Below are positions 36,735-46,043 of a stretch of 47,208 nucleotides of DNA, piece by piece (within the stretch, counting starts at the first letter, position 1; each line of letters opens with the position of its first letter). Both the position numbers and the translations under genes were made by a program. The stretch lies in assembly GCA_016179185.1 (NCBI GenBank), contig JACORW010000068.1:1-47208 (forward strand), read 5' to 3'. The notes beneath the pieces were generated by a model that ran no database searches, was not told the origin of the DNA, and was given only the letters and a program-made list of their open reading frames with translations. This stretch comes from Gammaproteobacteria bacterium (GTDB lineage Bacteria; Pseudomonadota; Gammaproteobacteria; Eutrophobiales; Eutrophobiaceae).

Positions 36735-38192
36735 ATGAGTCTCGTCAATCGCATGTTGCTGGATCTGGAGTCGCGCCAGTCCGCGGCGGCCGCCGATCCG
36801 GTCTTTGCCGGATTGAGTTCCGTGGAGTATCAGGCGCTGGAAGAACGCCGCTCACCCGGCGGCGGTCGCAGTGCGATGCTGGTCGTCAGCCTGGTGGTAA
36901 TGACGGCGCTGTTCTATGCGGCGCTGATTCCCGATTCGCAGGGGATGCGGGAAGGTTCGATTGCGGAGCCGGTCCGGCCTTCTGCCGTGCCACCCGCCGC
37001 GCCACGGATCCCCGCGCAATCCACCCCGGCGAGCCCGGTCGAAACGCGGGATATCGAGACTCCGTCCATGACGCCCCTGGTACCGAGTCTGTCATTGAAG
37101 GTCGCGGACACATTATCGTTTCTGGCCCGAACTGCCGCATTAACCACGCCGCCTGAACCGGCGCAGCCGCAACCGGCCGCAACCGGCGGCACGGAAATAT
37201 CCGCCGTGGATGTCAGCATGCGCGGCGGGAGCGCGGACATCGTGATATCCCTGAGTAACCCGGCCAGATTCGCCGCATATTCGCTGGTCGCCCCGGACCG
37301 CGTCGTCGTTGAGATCGCCGGCGGCAGGGTGGGCGATCACATTCAGCGAAACGTTGATATCGGGCCGGTGCAGCGCCTGCGTGCCCGGAATGCGCGCGGC
37401 CAGGCCCTGCTCATGTTCGATCTGGATCGGCAGGCCCAGGTTGAGACCGCGGAACTGGACGAAGCCGCGCCCACGCCGGCGTTGCGCGTAGCACTGTCTT
37501 TTCCCGACGGCTCCGCGGCTCAATCCGGTGCGGAAGCAGAAAATCCGGAACCTCCGGAACCGGAGGAAGTGACGCCCGGGATCCCGGGCGCATTCCAGAT
37601 CCAGCCCGCCCGGGCTGTGAATGACGCGGATCGCCTTTTCGACGAGGGAGCAAGGTTGTGTCACGACGGCGAAATCACGCGTTGCCTGGCAAAACTGACC
37701 GATGTGGTTGCCCAGGATCCGGGTCATGTGGCGGGCCGCCGGTTGCTGGCCACGGAACTGGTGAAGCAGGGGGATGCGGTGCAGGCGGCCGCGATACTGG
37801 ATACCGGGCTGGAGAAATTCCCGCGAGTGTGGCAGTGGGCGCAACTGCGCGCGCAACTTGCAATCGGTTCCGGCGAAACCGGGCGCGCCCTTGCCGTTCT
37901 GATCTCCGCGCCACCTGCCGTTGCGGATGCGCCGGACTACCATGCGTTGCTGGCCGCCGTTCTGCAACGCGCCGGCCGCCATGGGGAGGCCGTCAACACC
38001 TATCATTCCGTGCTCGGGCGGCACCCGGAGCGTGGAGTGTGGTGGATGGGACTCGGGATCTCGTTGCAGGCATTGGAACGGACGCGCGAGGCGGGATTCG
38101 CCTTTCTCCGCGCCCTTGAGGACAAAACGCTCACACCCGAGTTGCGCACTTTCGTGCGCGGGCGCATGGCATCGTTGCCGCAGGGAGGTTAG
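36735..38192 (+). CDS. mshN: MSHA biogenesis protein MshN with AMIN-like domain
   Basis: Bitopic protein: short cytoplasmic N-terminus (MSLVNRMLLDLESRQ, the usual MshN start), a membrane helix (about 46-66), a Pro/Ala-rich linker and a C-terminal TPR region (about 290-480). Between linker and TPRs, residues about 153-245 (SAVDVSMRGGSADIVISLSN, APDRVVVEIAG, HIQRNVDIGPVQRLRARN) look like an AMIN domain, a peptidoglycan- or secretin-associated module known from AmiC and PilQ. I do not know of this domain in typical MshN, so the fusion is notable. It may tether the pilus machine to the wall. Confidence 0.82.
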   Translation: MSLVNRMLLDLESRQSAAAADPVFAGLSSVEYQALEERRSPGGGRSAMLVVSLVVMTALFYAALIPDSQGMREGSIAEPVRPSAVPPAAPRIPAQSTPASPVETRDIETPSMTPLVPSLSLKVADTLSFLARTAALTTPPEPAQPQPAATGGTEISAVDVSMRGGSADIVISLSNPARFAAYSLVAPDRVVVEIAGGRVGDHIQRNVDIGPVQRLRARNARGQALLMFDLDRQAQVETAELDEAAPTPALRVALSFPDGSAAQSGAEAENPEPPEPEEVTPGIPGAFQIQPARAVNDADRLFDEGARLCHDGEITRCLAKLTDVVAQDPGHVAGRRLLATELVKQGDAVQAAAILDTGLEKFPRVWQWAQLRAQLAIGSGETGRALAVLISAPPAVADAPDYHALLAAVLQRAGRHGEAVNTYHSVLGRHPERGVWWMGLGISLQALERTREAGFAFLRALEDKTLTPELRTFVRGRMASLPQGG

Positions 38193-38199
38193 CGGGGTG

Positions 38200-39942
<1,743 letters not shown>

Positions 39943-39979
39943 TCCCGCGCTAATTCCGCGCGATTGCCCCGAAACCGCC

Positions 39980-41200
39980 GTGCCCAGTTTCAACTACAAA
40001 GGACGCAGCCGCCGCGGTGCATTGGTGGTGGGCATCATTGACGCGGGGTCAGCCGATTCCGTCGCGGCGCAGTTGATCAACACCGGCATTACGCCCATTG
40101 ACATCACGCCGCGGTCCGATACTGCCGTGGCCATGGACGTACTGCAAAACCTGCGCACAAGCCGCGCGCCGGAGCCGCAGGACCTGATCCTGTTCACCCG
40201 CCAGATGTACACGCTCACCAAGGCCGGCGTGCCGCTGGTGCGCGCCATCAACGGCCTCATCCAGAGCACCCGGAATATGCAACTGGTGCAGGCACTGCGG
40301 GATGTGCTGGCGAACCTGGAATCGGGGCGCGATCTGGCCGGCTCGATGTCCCGTCACCCGAAGATCTTTTCCACGCTTGCCACGAGCCTGGTACGCGTCG
40401 GAGAGAACACCGGTCGGCTGGAGGAGTCGTTCCTGCGCCTCACCGAGTACCTTGCCCGGGAAAAGGAAACCCGAGAGCGCATCAAGACGGCATTGCGCTA
40501 CCCCACTTTTGTACTGGTTGCAATCGGAGTCGCCATTGGCATCGTCAACATATTTGTCATCCCGACATTCGCACAATTGTTCATGAAAGCCGACGTACCG
40601 TTGCCGTGGCAGACCCGGCTGCTGATTGCCACCTCGGATTTCTTCGTCGCGTGGTGGTGGCTGATCCTGGTCGCGCTGGTAGCAGGCGCGGTGGCGTTTG
40701 CCAATTACATCCAGACCGAACGGGGCAAATACTGGTGGGGGCGGCAGAAGGTGAATCTGCCGCTGGTCGGCGATATCATCCACCGCGCCACGTTGTCACG
40801 GTTTTCCCGCGCCTTCGCGATGGCGCTGACCTCCGGCGTGCCGTTGATCCAGGCGCTGACCGTGGTGTCCCGGGCCGTGGACAACGAATATGTCGGCGAA
40901 CACATTCTCAACATGCGCAATGGCGTTGAACGCGGCGAATCGCTGACCCGCACCGCCGCGCTCACCGGCATGTTCACGCCGCTGGTCATCCAGATGTTGT
41001 CCGTGGGCGAGGAGACCGGCGCCGTGGACGACATGATGAACGAGGTGGCGGAATACTATGAGCGCGAGGTGGATTACGACATCAGGAATCTGAGCTCCCT
41101 CATCGAACCCGTGATGATTGTGGCAGTCGGTGTACTGGTGCTGATCCTGGCGCTGGGCATCTTCCTGCCCATGTGGGACATGTCCAGGGTCGTGCGCTGA
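39980..41200 (+). CDS. mshG: MSHA inner-membrane platform protein MshG (PilC-like)
   Basis: Polytopic type II secretion F/PilC-type platform protein on which the ATPase acts. Two cytoplasmic repeat domains are marked by LILFTRQMYTLTKAGVPLVRAI and RATLSRFSRAFAMALTSGVPLIQAL, with three membrane segments (about 170-195, 218-242 and 370-400). GTG at 39980 gives MPSFNYKGRS, the usual start. 406 residues is normal. Confidence 0.94.
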   Translation: MPSFNYKGRSRRGALVVGIIDAGSADSVAAQLINTGITPIDITPRSDTAVAMDVLQNLRTSRAPEPQDLILFTRQMYTLTKAGVPLVRAINGLIQSTRNMQLVQALRDVLANLESGRDLAGSMSRHPKIFSTLATSLVRVGENTGRLEESFLRLTEYLAREKETRERIKTALRYPTFVLVAIGVAIGIVNIFVIPTFAQLFMKADVPLPWQTRLLIATSDFFVAWWWLILVALVAGAVAFANYIQTERGKYWWGRQKVNLPLVGDIIHRATLSRFSRAFAMALTSGVPLIQALTVVSRAVDNEYVGEHILNMRNGVERGESLTRTAALTGMFTPLVIQMLSVGEETGAVDDMMNEVAEYYEREVDYDIRNLSSLIEPVMIVAVGVLVLILALGIFLPMWDMSRVVR

Positions 41201-41826
41201 TGGCACTGGCGCACCGCTGGACCAGCCGCAACCTGACGCGGCTGGAGCTGGTCTTCGCAATAACCGTAATAGCGCTGCTGATGGGCGCATTTCTTCAGCG
41301 CGGTTTGCGCGTGTTCGCAATCGCGGAAGAACGGTCACTCCAGGCCACCGTGTTGAATCTGAACTCCGCGCTGCGCATTCTCCTTTATGATCTGGTGATC
41401 TCGGGACGAACGGCGGAGGTGGCGCAATGGCAGGGGGCCAATCCGGTGCGCCTGCTGGAAAGCGCAGGTGCCTCCCCGAACCTGGAAACCATGATGGCGT
41501 ACCCGGAGCTGGCGCGGTTTCATGCAGTGGCAGCCGGGCTCGGGGCAAGGTATCAGGGTGAATTCGTTTCTCCTGATGCCGCGCTCGTTGAGGATGGGAA
41601 ATGGTATTTCGATATGGCCGATTCGGTGCTCGTATACCGTGTGCGAAACCATGAGTTTTTCCGCTCCGCACTACCTGGCCCGCCGCAGATCCGCTTTCGC
41701 CTGGAGGTTCGATTTGATGATCTGAACGGGGACGGCCAGTACAATCCGGAACTGGAACCAGCGACGGACGTGACGCTCAGGACTGTGGATGAATACAGGT
41801 GGACTCAGGCAGGCGTGAACTTATGA
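41200..41826 (+). CDS. mshF: MshF-like protein with pilin-type N-terminus
   Basis: The N-terminal segment LTRLELVFAITVIALLMGAFL resembles a type IV pilin helix and keeps Glu at the +5-like place, but the usual Gly-Phe cleavage site is replaced by Asn-Leu, so peptidase processing is doubtful. It matches MshF by position (between mshG and the pilins) and size (208 residues); sequence support is moderate. The C-terminal half contains RLEVRFDDLNGDGQYNPE, a calcium-loop-like motif. TGATG overlap with mshG implies coupling. Confidence 0.7.
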   Translation: MALAHRWTSRNLTRLELVFAITVIALLMGAFLQRGLRVFAIAEERSLQATVLNLNSALRILLYDLVISGRTAEVAQWQGANPVRLLESAGASPNLETMMAYPELARFHAVAAGLGARYQGEFVSPDAALVEDGKWYFDMADSVLVYRVRNHEFFRSALPGPPQIRFRLEVRFDDLNGDGQYNPELEPATDVTLRTVDEYRWTQAGVNL

Positions 41827-42428
41827 ATCCCATCTGGCGCGAGATCCTGTTGATTACGCTCTTCAGTCTCGGCGCGATTTGCCTGGTCATCGGGCTCTTG
41901 CTGTTCGTCGCGCCACAACGGTTTCTGGAGTCCACGGCACGACTCAACCGTTGGATATCCACCGAAGCCGCATTCGAGTCTCTGGACCGGTCGCGGCCTG
42001 CCGACCGCTATTTCTATCGCCTGCACCTGTGGGTGGGTACGGTGCTTGTGCTTGGCAGCCTCTACATTATCTACACATTTTGGGCCTGGTATGACCGGGC
42101 TCTGGTGTTGCCAAAATTGCCGGTGATCTACAACCCCGCGGCCAGCGCCTGGATCTACGACAGCCTGGTAGTTTTTCTGCGGGGGGCAGGTGTGGTCGGA
42201 TTGGTATCGGGCATCGTGGTGCTGGTGCGTCCGAGTCTGTTGAAGTCGGTGGAGGCCTGGGGCAACCGTTGGGTGGCCACCGAGCGCTGGACCCGGCCAT
42301 TGGACCAGCAGAAGGATCTGCCGCCGCAGTGGTTTCCGGGACGGGCGCGCTGGTTCGGACTGGGTATCTCCTTGGGCAGTCTTTATGTGATGTTGCGGTG
42401 CGGGAGCGCGATATGGGGACTGGATTAA
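41823..42428 (+). CDS. Unknown polytopic membrane protein in the msh operon
   Basis: I do not recognise a family. The 201-residue protein has about four membrane helices: LITLFSLGAICLVIGLLLFV, HLWVGTVLVLGSLYIIYTFW, LRGAGVVGLVSGIVVLV and GLGISLGSLYVML. It begins 4 bases inside the MshF-like gene and precedes the pilin promoter, so it is the last gene of the mshI operon. A role in pilus anchoring or membrane environment is only inferred from position. Confidence 0.75.
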   Translation: MNPIWREILLITLFSLGAICLVIGLLLFVAPQRFLESTARLNRWISTEAAFESLDRSRPADRYFYRLHLWVGTVLVLGSLYIIYTFWAWYDRALVLPKLPVIYNPAASAWIYDSLVVFLRGAGVVGLVSGIVVLVRPSLLKSVEAWGNRWVATERWTRPLDQQKDLPPQWFPGRARWFGLGISLGSLYVMLRCGSAIWGLD

Positions 42429-42459
42429 CTCATTGAAATATCATGAATTACCGTAGCTA

Positions 42460-42475
42460 TGTGATCTAACTCACA
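42460..42475 (+). promoter_or_regulatory. CRP-type binding site upstream of mshA
   Basis: TGTGA-TCTAAC-TCACA has both perfect half-sites of the E. coli CRP consensus. Its centre (42467.5) lies 61.5 bases before the start predicted from the -10 below, exactly the class I (lac-like) position. Confidence 0.75.
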
Positions 42476-42516
42476 GATTTATCACAAAAATTTACAATGG
42501 ATAGGATTGGCGCCGG

Positions 42517-42522
42517 TATAAT
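42517..42522 (+). promoter_or_regulatory. mshA promoter -10 with inverted repeat
   Basis: TATAAT perfectly matches a sigma-70 -10. TTTACA at 42491-42496 is a loose -35 with 20-base spacing, as CRP-activated promoters tolerate. GCCGGTA (42512-42518) and TACCGGC (42524-42530) form an inverted repeat centred on the -10, which could bind a repressor. Start predicted near 42529, leaving a leader of about 130 bases. Confidence 0.7.
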
Positions 42523-42583
42523 TTACCGGCACGACCGGAGCGTTGGATAACTGGGGATGGCAGGAATGGACCCTTCTCGGTGC

Positions 42584-42601
42584 GGTTCCCGCGGGAACCG
42601 A
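42584..42601 (+). other. Structured mshA leader stem-loop
   Basis: CGGTTCCCGCGGGAACCG is a perfect 18-base palindrome. TCTCGGT upstream and ACCGAGA downstream offer a competing or extended pairing. It does not match a c-di-GMP-I riboswitch. It lies about 60 bases ahead of the pilin start and may affect message stability. Confidence 0.5.
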
Positions 42602-42658
42602 GACTCGAACATCCCTGTACGCGGGCTGCGGCCCGAACCTTGAATGAGGACAGCAATA

Positions 42659-43084
42659 ATGAAACAGCAAAGCGGTTTTACGTTAATTGAACTGGTGGTC
42701 GTGATCGTTGTACTGGGTATCCTGGCTGCCACGGCGCTGCCGCGGTTTGCCGCCGTCTCGGACGATGCCAGGGTCGCCGTGGCAAACGGTGTTGCGGGCG
42801 CTGTGCTGAGCGCGGCAGTCGTGCAGCTCGGTGCAAACAGCGGTGCGGCGCAGACATTTGGCTCGATCATTGGCCAGGTCGATGTGTCCGGTCCGGATCA
42901 AATCGACGTGTCCTTGGACGGTGGCACAACCTTTGAAGATATTACCGGGGCCATCGCGCAGGCCTGCACCGCCGCTGGCGGTGGCGACAACACGTTGACG
43001 GTGCGGGTGCGGGTCGGGACCAGCACGACCAACGCGCAGTTGGGAAACCCGACGACCATTCCCGACGCCATATGTGACCTCTAA
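42659..43084 (+). CDS. mshA: Major MSHA-type pilin MshA
   Basis: Type IV pilin subunit. Short leader MKQQSG, then GFTLIELVVVIVVLGILAAT with the conserved Phe+1 and Glu+5. Two Cys near the end (AQACTAAGG and AICDL) could form the usual disulfide loop. 141 residues. ATG at 42659 has GAGGA eight bases upstream. Its own CRP-type promoter, structured leader and strong terminator downstream suggest it is the most expressed gene of the locus, so major pilin is the best reading. Confidence 0.87.
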   Translation: MKQQSGFTLIELVVVIVVLGILAATALPRFAAVSDDARVAVANGVAGAVLSAAVVQLGANSGAAQTFGSIIGQVDVSGPDQIDVSLDGGTTFEDITGAIAQACTAAGGGDNTLTVRVRVGTSTTNAQLGNPTTIPDAICDL

Positions 43085-43110
43085 ACTGGAAAGGACTTCA
43101 TGGTCCAGAT

Positions 43111-43138
43111 AGAGGGGGCGAAGCCCCCTCTTTCTTTT
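43111..43138 (+). terminator. Rho-independent terminator after mshA
   Basis: AGAGGGGGC-GAA-GCCCCCTCT with a perfect 9-bp stem and a TTCTTTT tail. It would cap most mshA transcripts and let a fraction read through into the minor-pilin genes. Confidence 0.9.
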
Positions 43139-43243
43139 CCAGGAGTCGTTCGCTATCCGGGTAGGCTGGCCGCGGCAGTGGGGCATCAGCTCGCGTGATT
43201 TTGACTGCACCCCGGGAGTACGTCTAAGGTACGCCGGACTGCG

Positions 43244-43726
43244 ATGACCCCTTCCGACACCCGAAGACAAACGAGGCTGTCCGGCGCCACGCTCGTGGAG
43301 CTGGTGGTCGTCATCCTCGTGATCGGCGTGCTCGCAGCCTTTGTCGTTCCGCGCGTAAATATCTCGGGATTCCGCCAGCAGGGTTTCTACCAGCAGGCGC
43401 AATCCGCCGTGCGATTTGCACAGAAGCTTGCCATCAGCTCCGGCTGTGTGACGCGCGCGCAGATCAGCAGCGCCGGGTGCACGGTGACCTGGAACGTGTG
43501 CGCGCCGGCCAGCGGCACCAACGTGCCAAATCCCGCCACGGGCAGTAACGATTTCTGCAACAACAGCGACGGCACCGTGCCGGTCGCGGCGGACATCAGT
43601 TTCGATGCCATCGGCCGGCCGGTGAACAGCGCGACACCCACGACTTTTCTGGCCACGCAAAATGTCACCATCAACGGCCGCACGCTGCGCGTGGAGGCGC
43701 AGACGGGGTATGCCCATGAGCCGTGA
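43244..43726 (+). CDS. mshC: Minor prepilin MshC
   Basis: Prepilin with leader MTPSDTRRQTRLSG followed by ATLVELVVVILVIGVLAAFVVP. Ala at +1 in place of Phe is seen in some minor pilins; Glu+5 is kept. Position right after mshA and the 160-residue length fit MshC. A Cys pair in the middle may form a disulfide. It overlaps the mshD start by 11 bases. Confidence 0.82.
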   Translation: MTPSDTRRQTRLSGATLVELVVVILVIGVLAAFVVPRVNISGFRQQGFYQQAQSAVRFAQKLAISSGCVTRAQISSAGCTVTWNVCAPASGTNVPNPATGSNDFCNNSDGTVPVAADISFDAIGRPVNSATPTTFLATQNVTINGRTLRVEAQTGYAHEP

Positions 43727-44441
43727 CAGAGTTCGTCATCCCGGCCGGGTAATCCGACCCACAGGACCTGGGAAGTGCCGCGTGACGCCTGCATGGATGC
43801 AGGCGGTAGGGCGACGCAGGATGCCAAAGCCGAGGACAGGACGTCCGGAGCGGCGACCCACAGGACGTGGGGAATGTCGCGTGAGGACAGGACGTCCGGA
43901 GCGACCGGCCCCACAACGGTCTGTCTCACGAGCGTGTTCGGGATTCACATTAGTGGAACTGGTCATCGCCTTGGTCATTCTGAGCGTCGGCGTCACGGCG
44001 TTTCTGAATCTGATCATCACCACCACCCAACACAGCGCGGACCCCATGGTGCAGCAGCAGTCCCACGCCATCGCCCAGGCCTACATGGAGGAGATCCTGG
44101 CGCAGCCGTTCTGCGATCCGGACTTTGCCATCGACTGCCGCACGGCCTGCACCAGCGCCACGGCCTGCGCCACGTGCAACACGGTGGAAGGGGCGCGCAA
44201 TGACTATGACGCGGTATGCGACTACGCCGGACTGTCCGATGCCACCGGCGCGCGGGATTTTTCCGGCGCGCTCGTCGGCGGTTTGACCGCGTACAACGTC
44301 AGCGTGGCTGTGGACGACAGCGCGGTAACATTGTCCGGCCTGTCGTCCGCCAGCGGGCAACTGGTGGAGGTGACGGTGACCGTTGCCCATGACACCCAGA
44401 CCATCAATACCGCGCTCAAGGCGTTCAAGTTCAACAACTGA
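43716..44441 (+). CDS. mshD: Minor prepilin MshD with expanded leader
   Basis: The prepilin motif is SGFTLVELVIALVILSVGV with Phe at residue 77, so the leader is 76 residues. That is far longer than the 6-25 usual for prepilins. Residues about 12-66 are encoded by an array of AGGA-loop hairpins and are Arg/Gly/Pro-rich with a 17-residue in-frame duplication (RTGRPER...). The mature part has a Cys-rich stretch (CDPDFAIDCRTACTSATACATC, 6 Cys) near 125-150. Internal in-frame ATGs could start translation later. Position matches MshD. Confidence 0.78.
   Translation: MSRDRVRHPGRVIRPTGPGKCRVTPAWMQAVGRRRMPKPRTGRPERRPTGRGECRVRTGRPERPAPQRSVSRACSGFTLVELVIALVILSVGVTAFLNLIITTTQHSADPMVQQQSHAIAQAYMEEILAQPFCDPDFAIDCRTACTSATACATCNTVEGARNDYDAVCDYAGLSDATGARDFSGALVGGLTAYNVSVAVDDSAVTLSGLSSASGQLVEVTVTVAHDTQTINTALKAFKFNN
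43741..43912 (+). repeat. Array of AGGA-loop hairpins inside the mshD leader
   Basis: Six short hairpins in tandem, most with the form stem-AGGA(C/T)-stem: 43758-43772 CCCACAGGACCTGGG; 43786-43805, 20-base perfect palindrome around GG; 43816-43824 GCAGGATGC; 43834-43846 GGACAGGACGTCC; 43857-43871 CCCACAGGACGTGGG; 43885-43897 GGACAGGACGTCC. A 51-base unit is directly repeated (43834 and 43885), keeping frame. They lie between the mshC stop and the mshD cleavage motif. Confidence 0.75.
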
Positions 44442-44451
44442 GTCTGCACCG

Positions 44452-45330
44452 ATGACACCCCTGCGCCCGGTACGCGGTTTCACGTTGATCGAACTGATCG
44501 TCGTGATGGTCCTGATCAGTATCCTGGCCGGAACGCTGTTCATGGTGTTGCGTGGTCCGATGCAGGCGGTGGCGGACAACGAGAAACGCGCCCGGCTGGT
44601 GGACATCGCTGAAACCGCGCTGCAGCGCATGATGCGGGAGATCCGGCTGGCGCTGCCCTACAGCGTCCGCGTCTCCGGGACCAATGCCGTGGAGTTACTG
44701 CGGCTGCTGGACGGCGGACGCTACCGGGCCAAGGGCGCCGGGCGGCTCAAGTTCAACGTGAACGGCGATACCTTCGACTCGTTGAGCACGCTGGTCAATG
44801 CCGGCGCCGTTGCCACCGGCACCGGTTCCGCCGCCTGCACCAACGGCACGGCCGACTGCCTCGTTGTTTACAACATCGGCCAGCCGCTGACGGTGGCATC
44901 CGCGACGGCATCCGGACTCAGCGCCAATGCCTACCTGGGGGCATCCACGGCGTACGACGGCAATGTCGCAACGATCTCCGCCGCCGCGGCCAATTCCGTG
45001 ACTTTTGACAATAACGATCTGGCCGGCTGGGATTTGAGTTTCGAATCGCCGCGCCAGCGGTTTCATGTTGTGGATACGCCGGTGAGCTTTGTCTGCAACG
45101 GCGGGGAGATCCATCGCTTTTCCGGGTATGCCATTACGCCCACCCAGTCAGCGACGCCGGGCGGCATCGACAATCTGCTCGTGGATCAGGTCAGCGCCTG
45201 CACGTTCACGCTGCGGGCGCCCACATTGACCCGGGCCGGCCTGCTCACGCTGAGCCTGACCATCAACGACGCTACCCTGGGGCAGTCCGTGACGTTGCTG
45301 CAACAGGTGCACGTGGACAACGTGCCGTGA
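44452..45330 (+). CDS. mshO: Minor prepilin MshO
   Basis: Type IV prepilin with a nine-residue leader (MTPLRPVRG) and FTLIELIVVMVLISILAGTL. 292 residues, with the long beta-rich C-terminal part of MshO-type pseudopilins (FRFxVVDTPVSFVCNGG region and a terminal [12 protein letters not shown]). ATG at 44452. It overlaps mshP by 4 bases. Together with MshC, D and P it should form the pilus tip or priming complex. Confidence 0.85.
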   Translation: MTPLRPVRGFTLIELIVVMVLISILAGTLFMVLRGPMQAVADNEKRARLVDIAETALQRMMREIRLALPYSVRVSGTNAVELLRLLDGGRYRAKGAGRLKFNVNGDTFDSLSTLVNAGAVATGTGSAACTNGTADCLVVYNIGQPLTVASATASGLSANAYLGASTAYDGNVATISAAAANSVTFDNNDLAGWDLSFESPRQRFHVVDTPVSFVCNGGEIHRFSGYAITPTQSATPGGIDNLLVDQVSACTFTLRAPTLTRAGLLTLSLTINDATLGQSVTLLQQVHVDNVP

Positions 45331-45722
45331 TCGGGCGCATCCGAAAGCAGGACGGGTTCAGCGCCATGATCGCTTTGGTCTTGGTGACGCTGCTCGGGCT
45401 GGTCGGCGTTTACATGTCCACCCAGGGCACGGTGGGGCAACTGAGCACAACGCTGTCGCTGAACGGCATGCAGGCGTGGTTCGCGGCGCGCAGCGGCGCG
45501 GACTGGGGTGCGCTGCGCGCGCTGAACGGTTCCTGCGCCGCGTCAACCAGTTTCACCATTGACGGCTACTCGGTCACCGTGACCTGCGCCAGCACGGCTG
45601 TGACCGAACCGCCGGACACTTACAATATTTATTCCATCGTCGCCAGCGCCGCGCGCGGGTCGAACGGCGAGCTGACGCACATTTCCCGCACGGTACGCGC
45701 CTTCGCTACCAACGCTCCGTAA
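45327..45722 (+). CDS. mshP: Minor pilin-like protein MshP
   Basis: Short protein with an atypical pilin-like N-terminus ([23 protein letters not shown]) that keeps Gly-Phe but lacks Glu+5, as is usual for MshP and PilX-like proteins. 131 residues. GTG at 45327 overlaps the mshO stop. In other genomes mshQ follows; here a deleted trmL gene lies convergently and overlaps the last codons by 17 bases. Confidence 0.83.
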   Translation: MIGRIRKQDGFSAMIALVLVTLLGLVGVYMSTQGTVGQLSTTLSLNGMQAWFAARSGADWGALRALNGSCAASTSFTIDGYSVTVTCASTAVTEPPDTYNIYSIVASAARGSNGELTHISRTVRAFATNAP

Positions 45723-45921
45723 ACCCGTGCTGGCGCCAGGCCTCGTATACGACGACGGCCATGTCGCTGTAATCCAGGTGCGCGCGCCGGAGCTTGCTTT
45801 CCTCCAGATCAAAGCCCATGGGATGAATCAGGTGCAGGTGCGTGCCGGTGTTTGCGCACAGACGGATGATATTGCCGGTATTCGGCGGGATCTCGGGCTG
45901 GTAGAGAACGACGTGAAACAT
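45706..45921 (-). pseudogene. trmL: trmL with large in-frame internal deletion
   Basis: Normal TrmL (tRNA 2'-O-methyltransferase for position 34) is about 155 residues. This 71-residue ORF has the N-terminal block [20 protein letters not shown] to [10 protein letters not shown] (residues 1-53), then jumps straight to [12 protein letters not shown], the normal C-terminus. By comparison with E. coli TrmL as I recall it, about 83 residues are missing in frame, including the FGPETRGLP and MNLSN motifs of the SAM-binding knot. It should be inactive. An assembly artefact is possible. It converges on mshP, with a 17-base overlap. Confidence 0.8.
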
Positions 45922-46043
45922 GATGGCCAGGCACCTGCTTCAAATTGGATTTCGAACGGCCCGACCGTTGGTGACTTGTAGCGTATTTCGCAACCGTTCT
46001 TGAGGTCGGGGGCCGGCGGGTTCCTGTATCATACGTGCCCGCC

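Noticed and set aside
42529-42658. c-di-GMP riboswitch in the mshA leader
   Set aside because: Such riboswitches often precede pilins, but the GEMM-type conserved blocks are not present; only simple palindromes are.
43727-43940. CRISPR array because of repeated short units
   Set aside because: Repeats are few, imperfect hairpins inside a coding frame, with no regular unique spacers and no cas genes.
45706-45921. trmL simply truncated by mshP
   Set aside because: The last residues match the natural TrmL C-terminus, so the loss is internal rather than at the 3' end.
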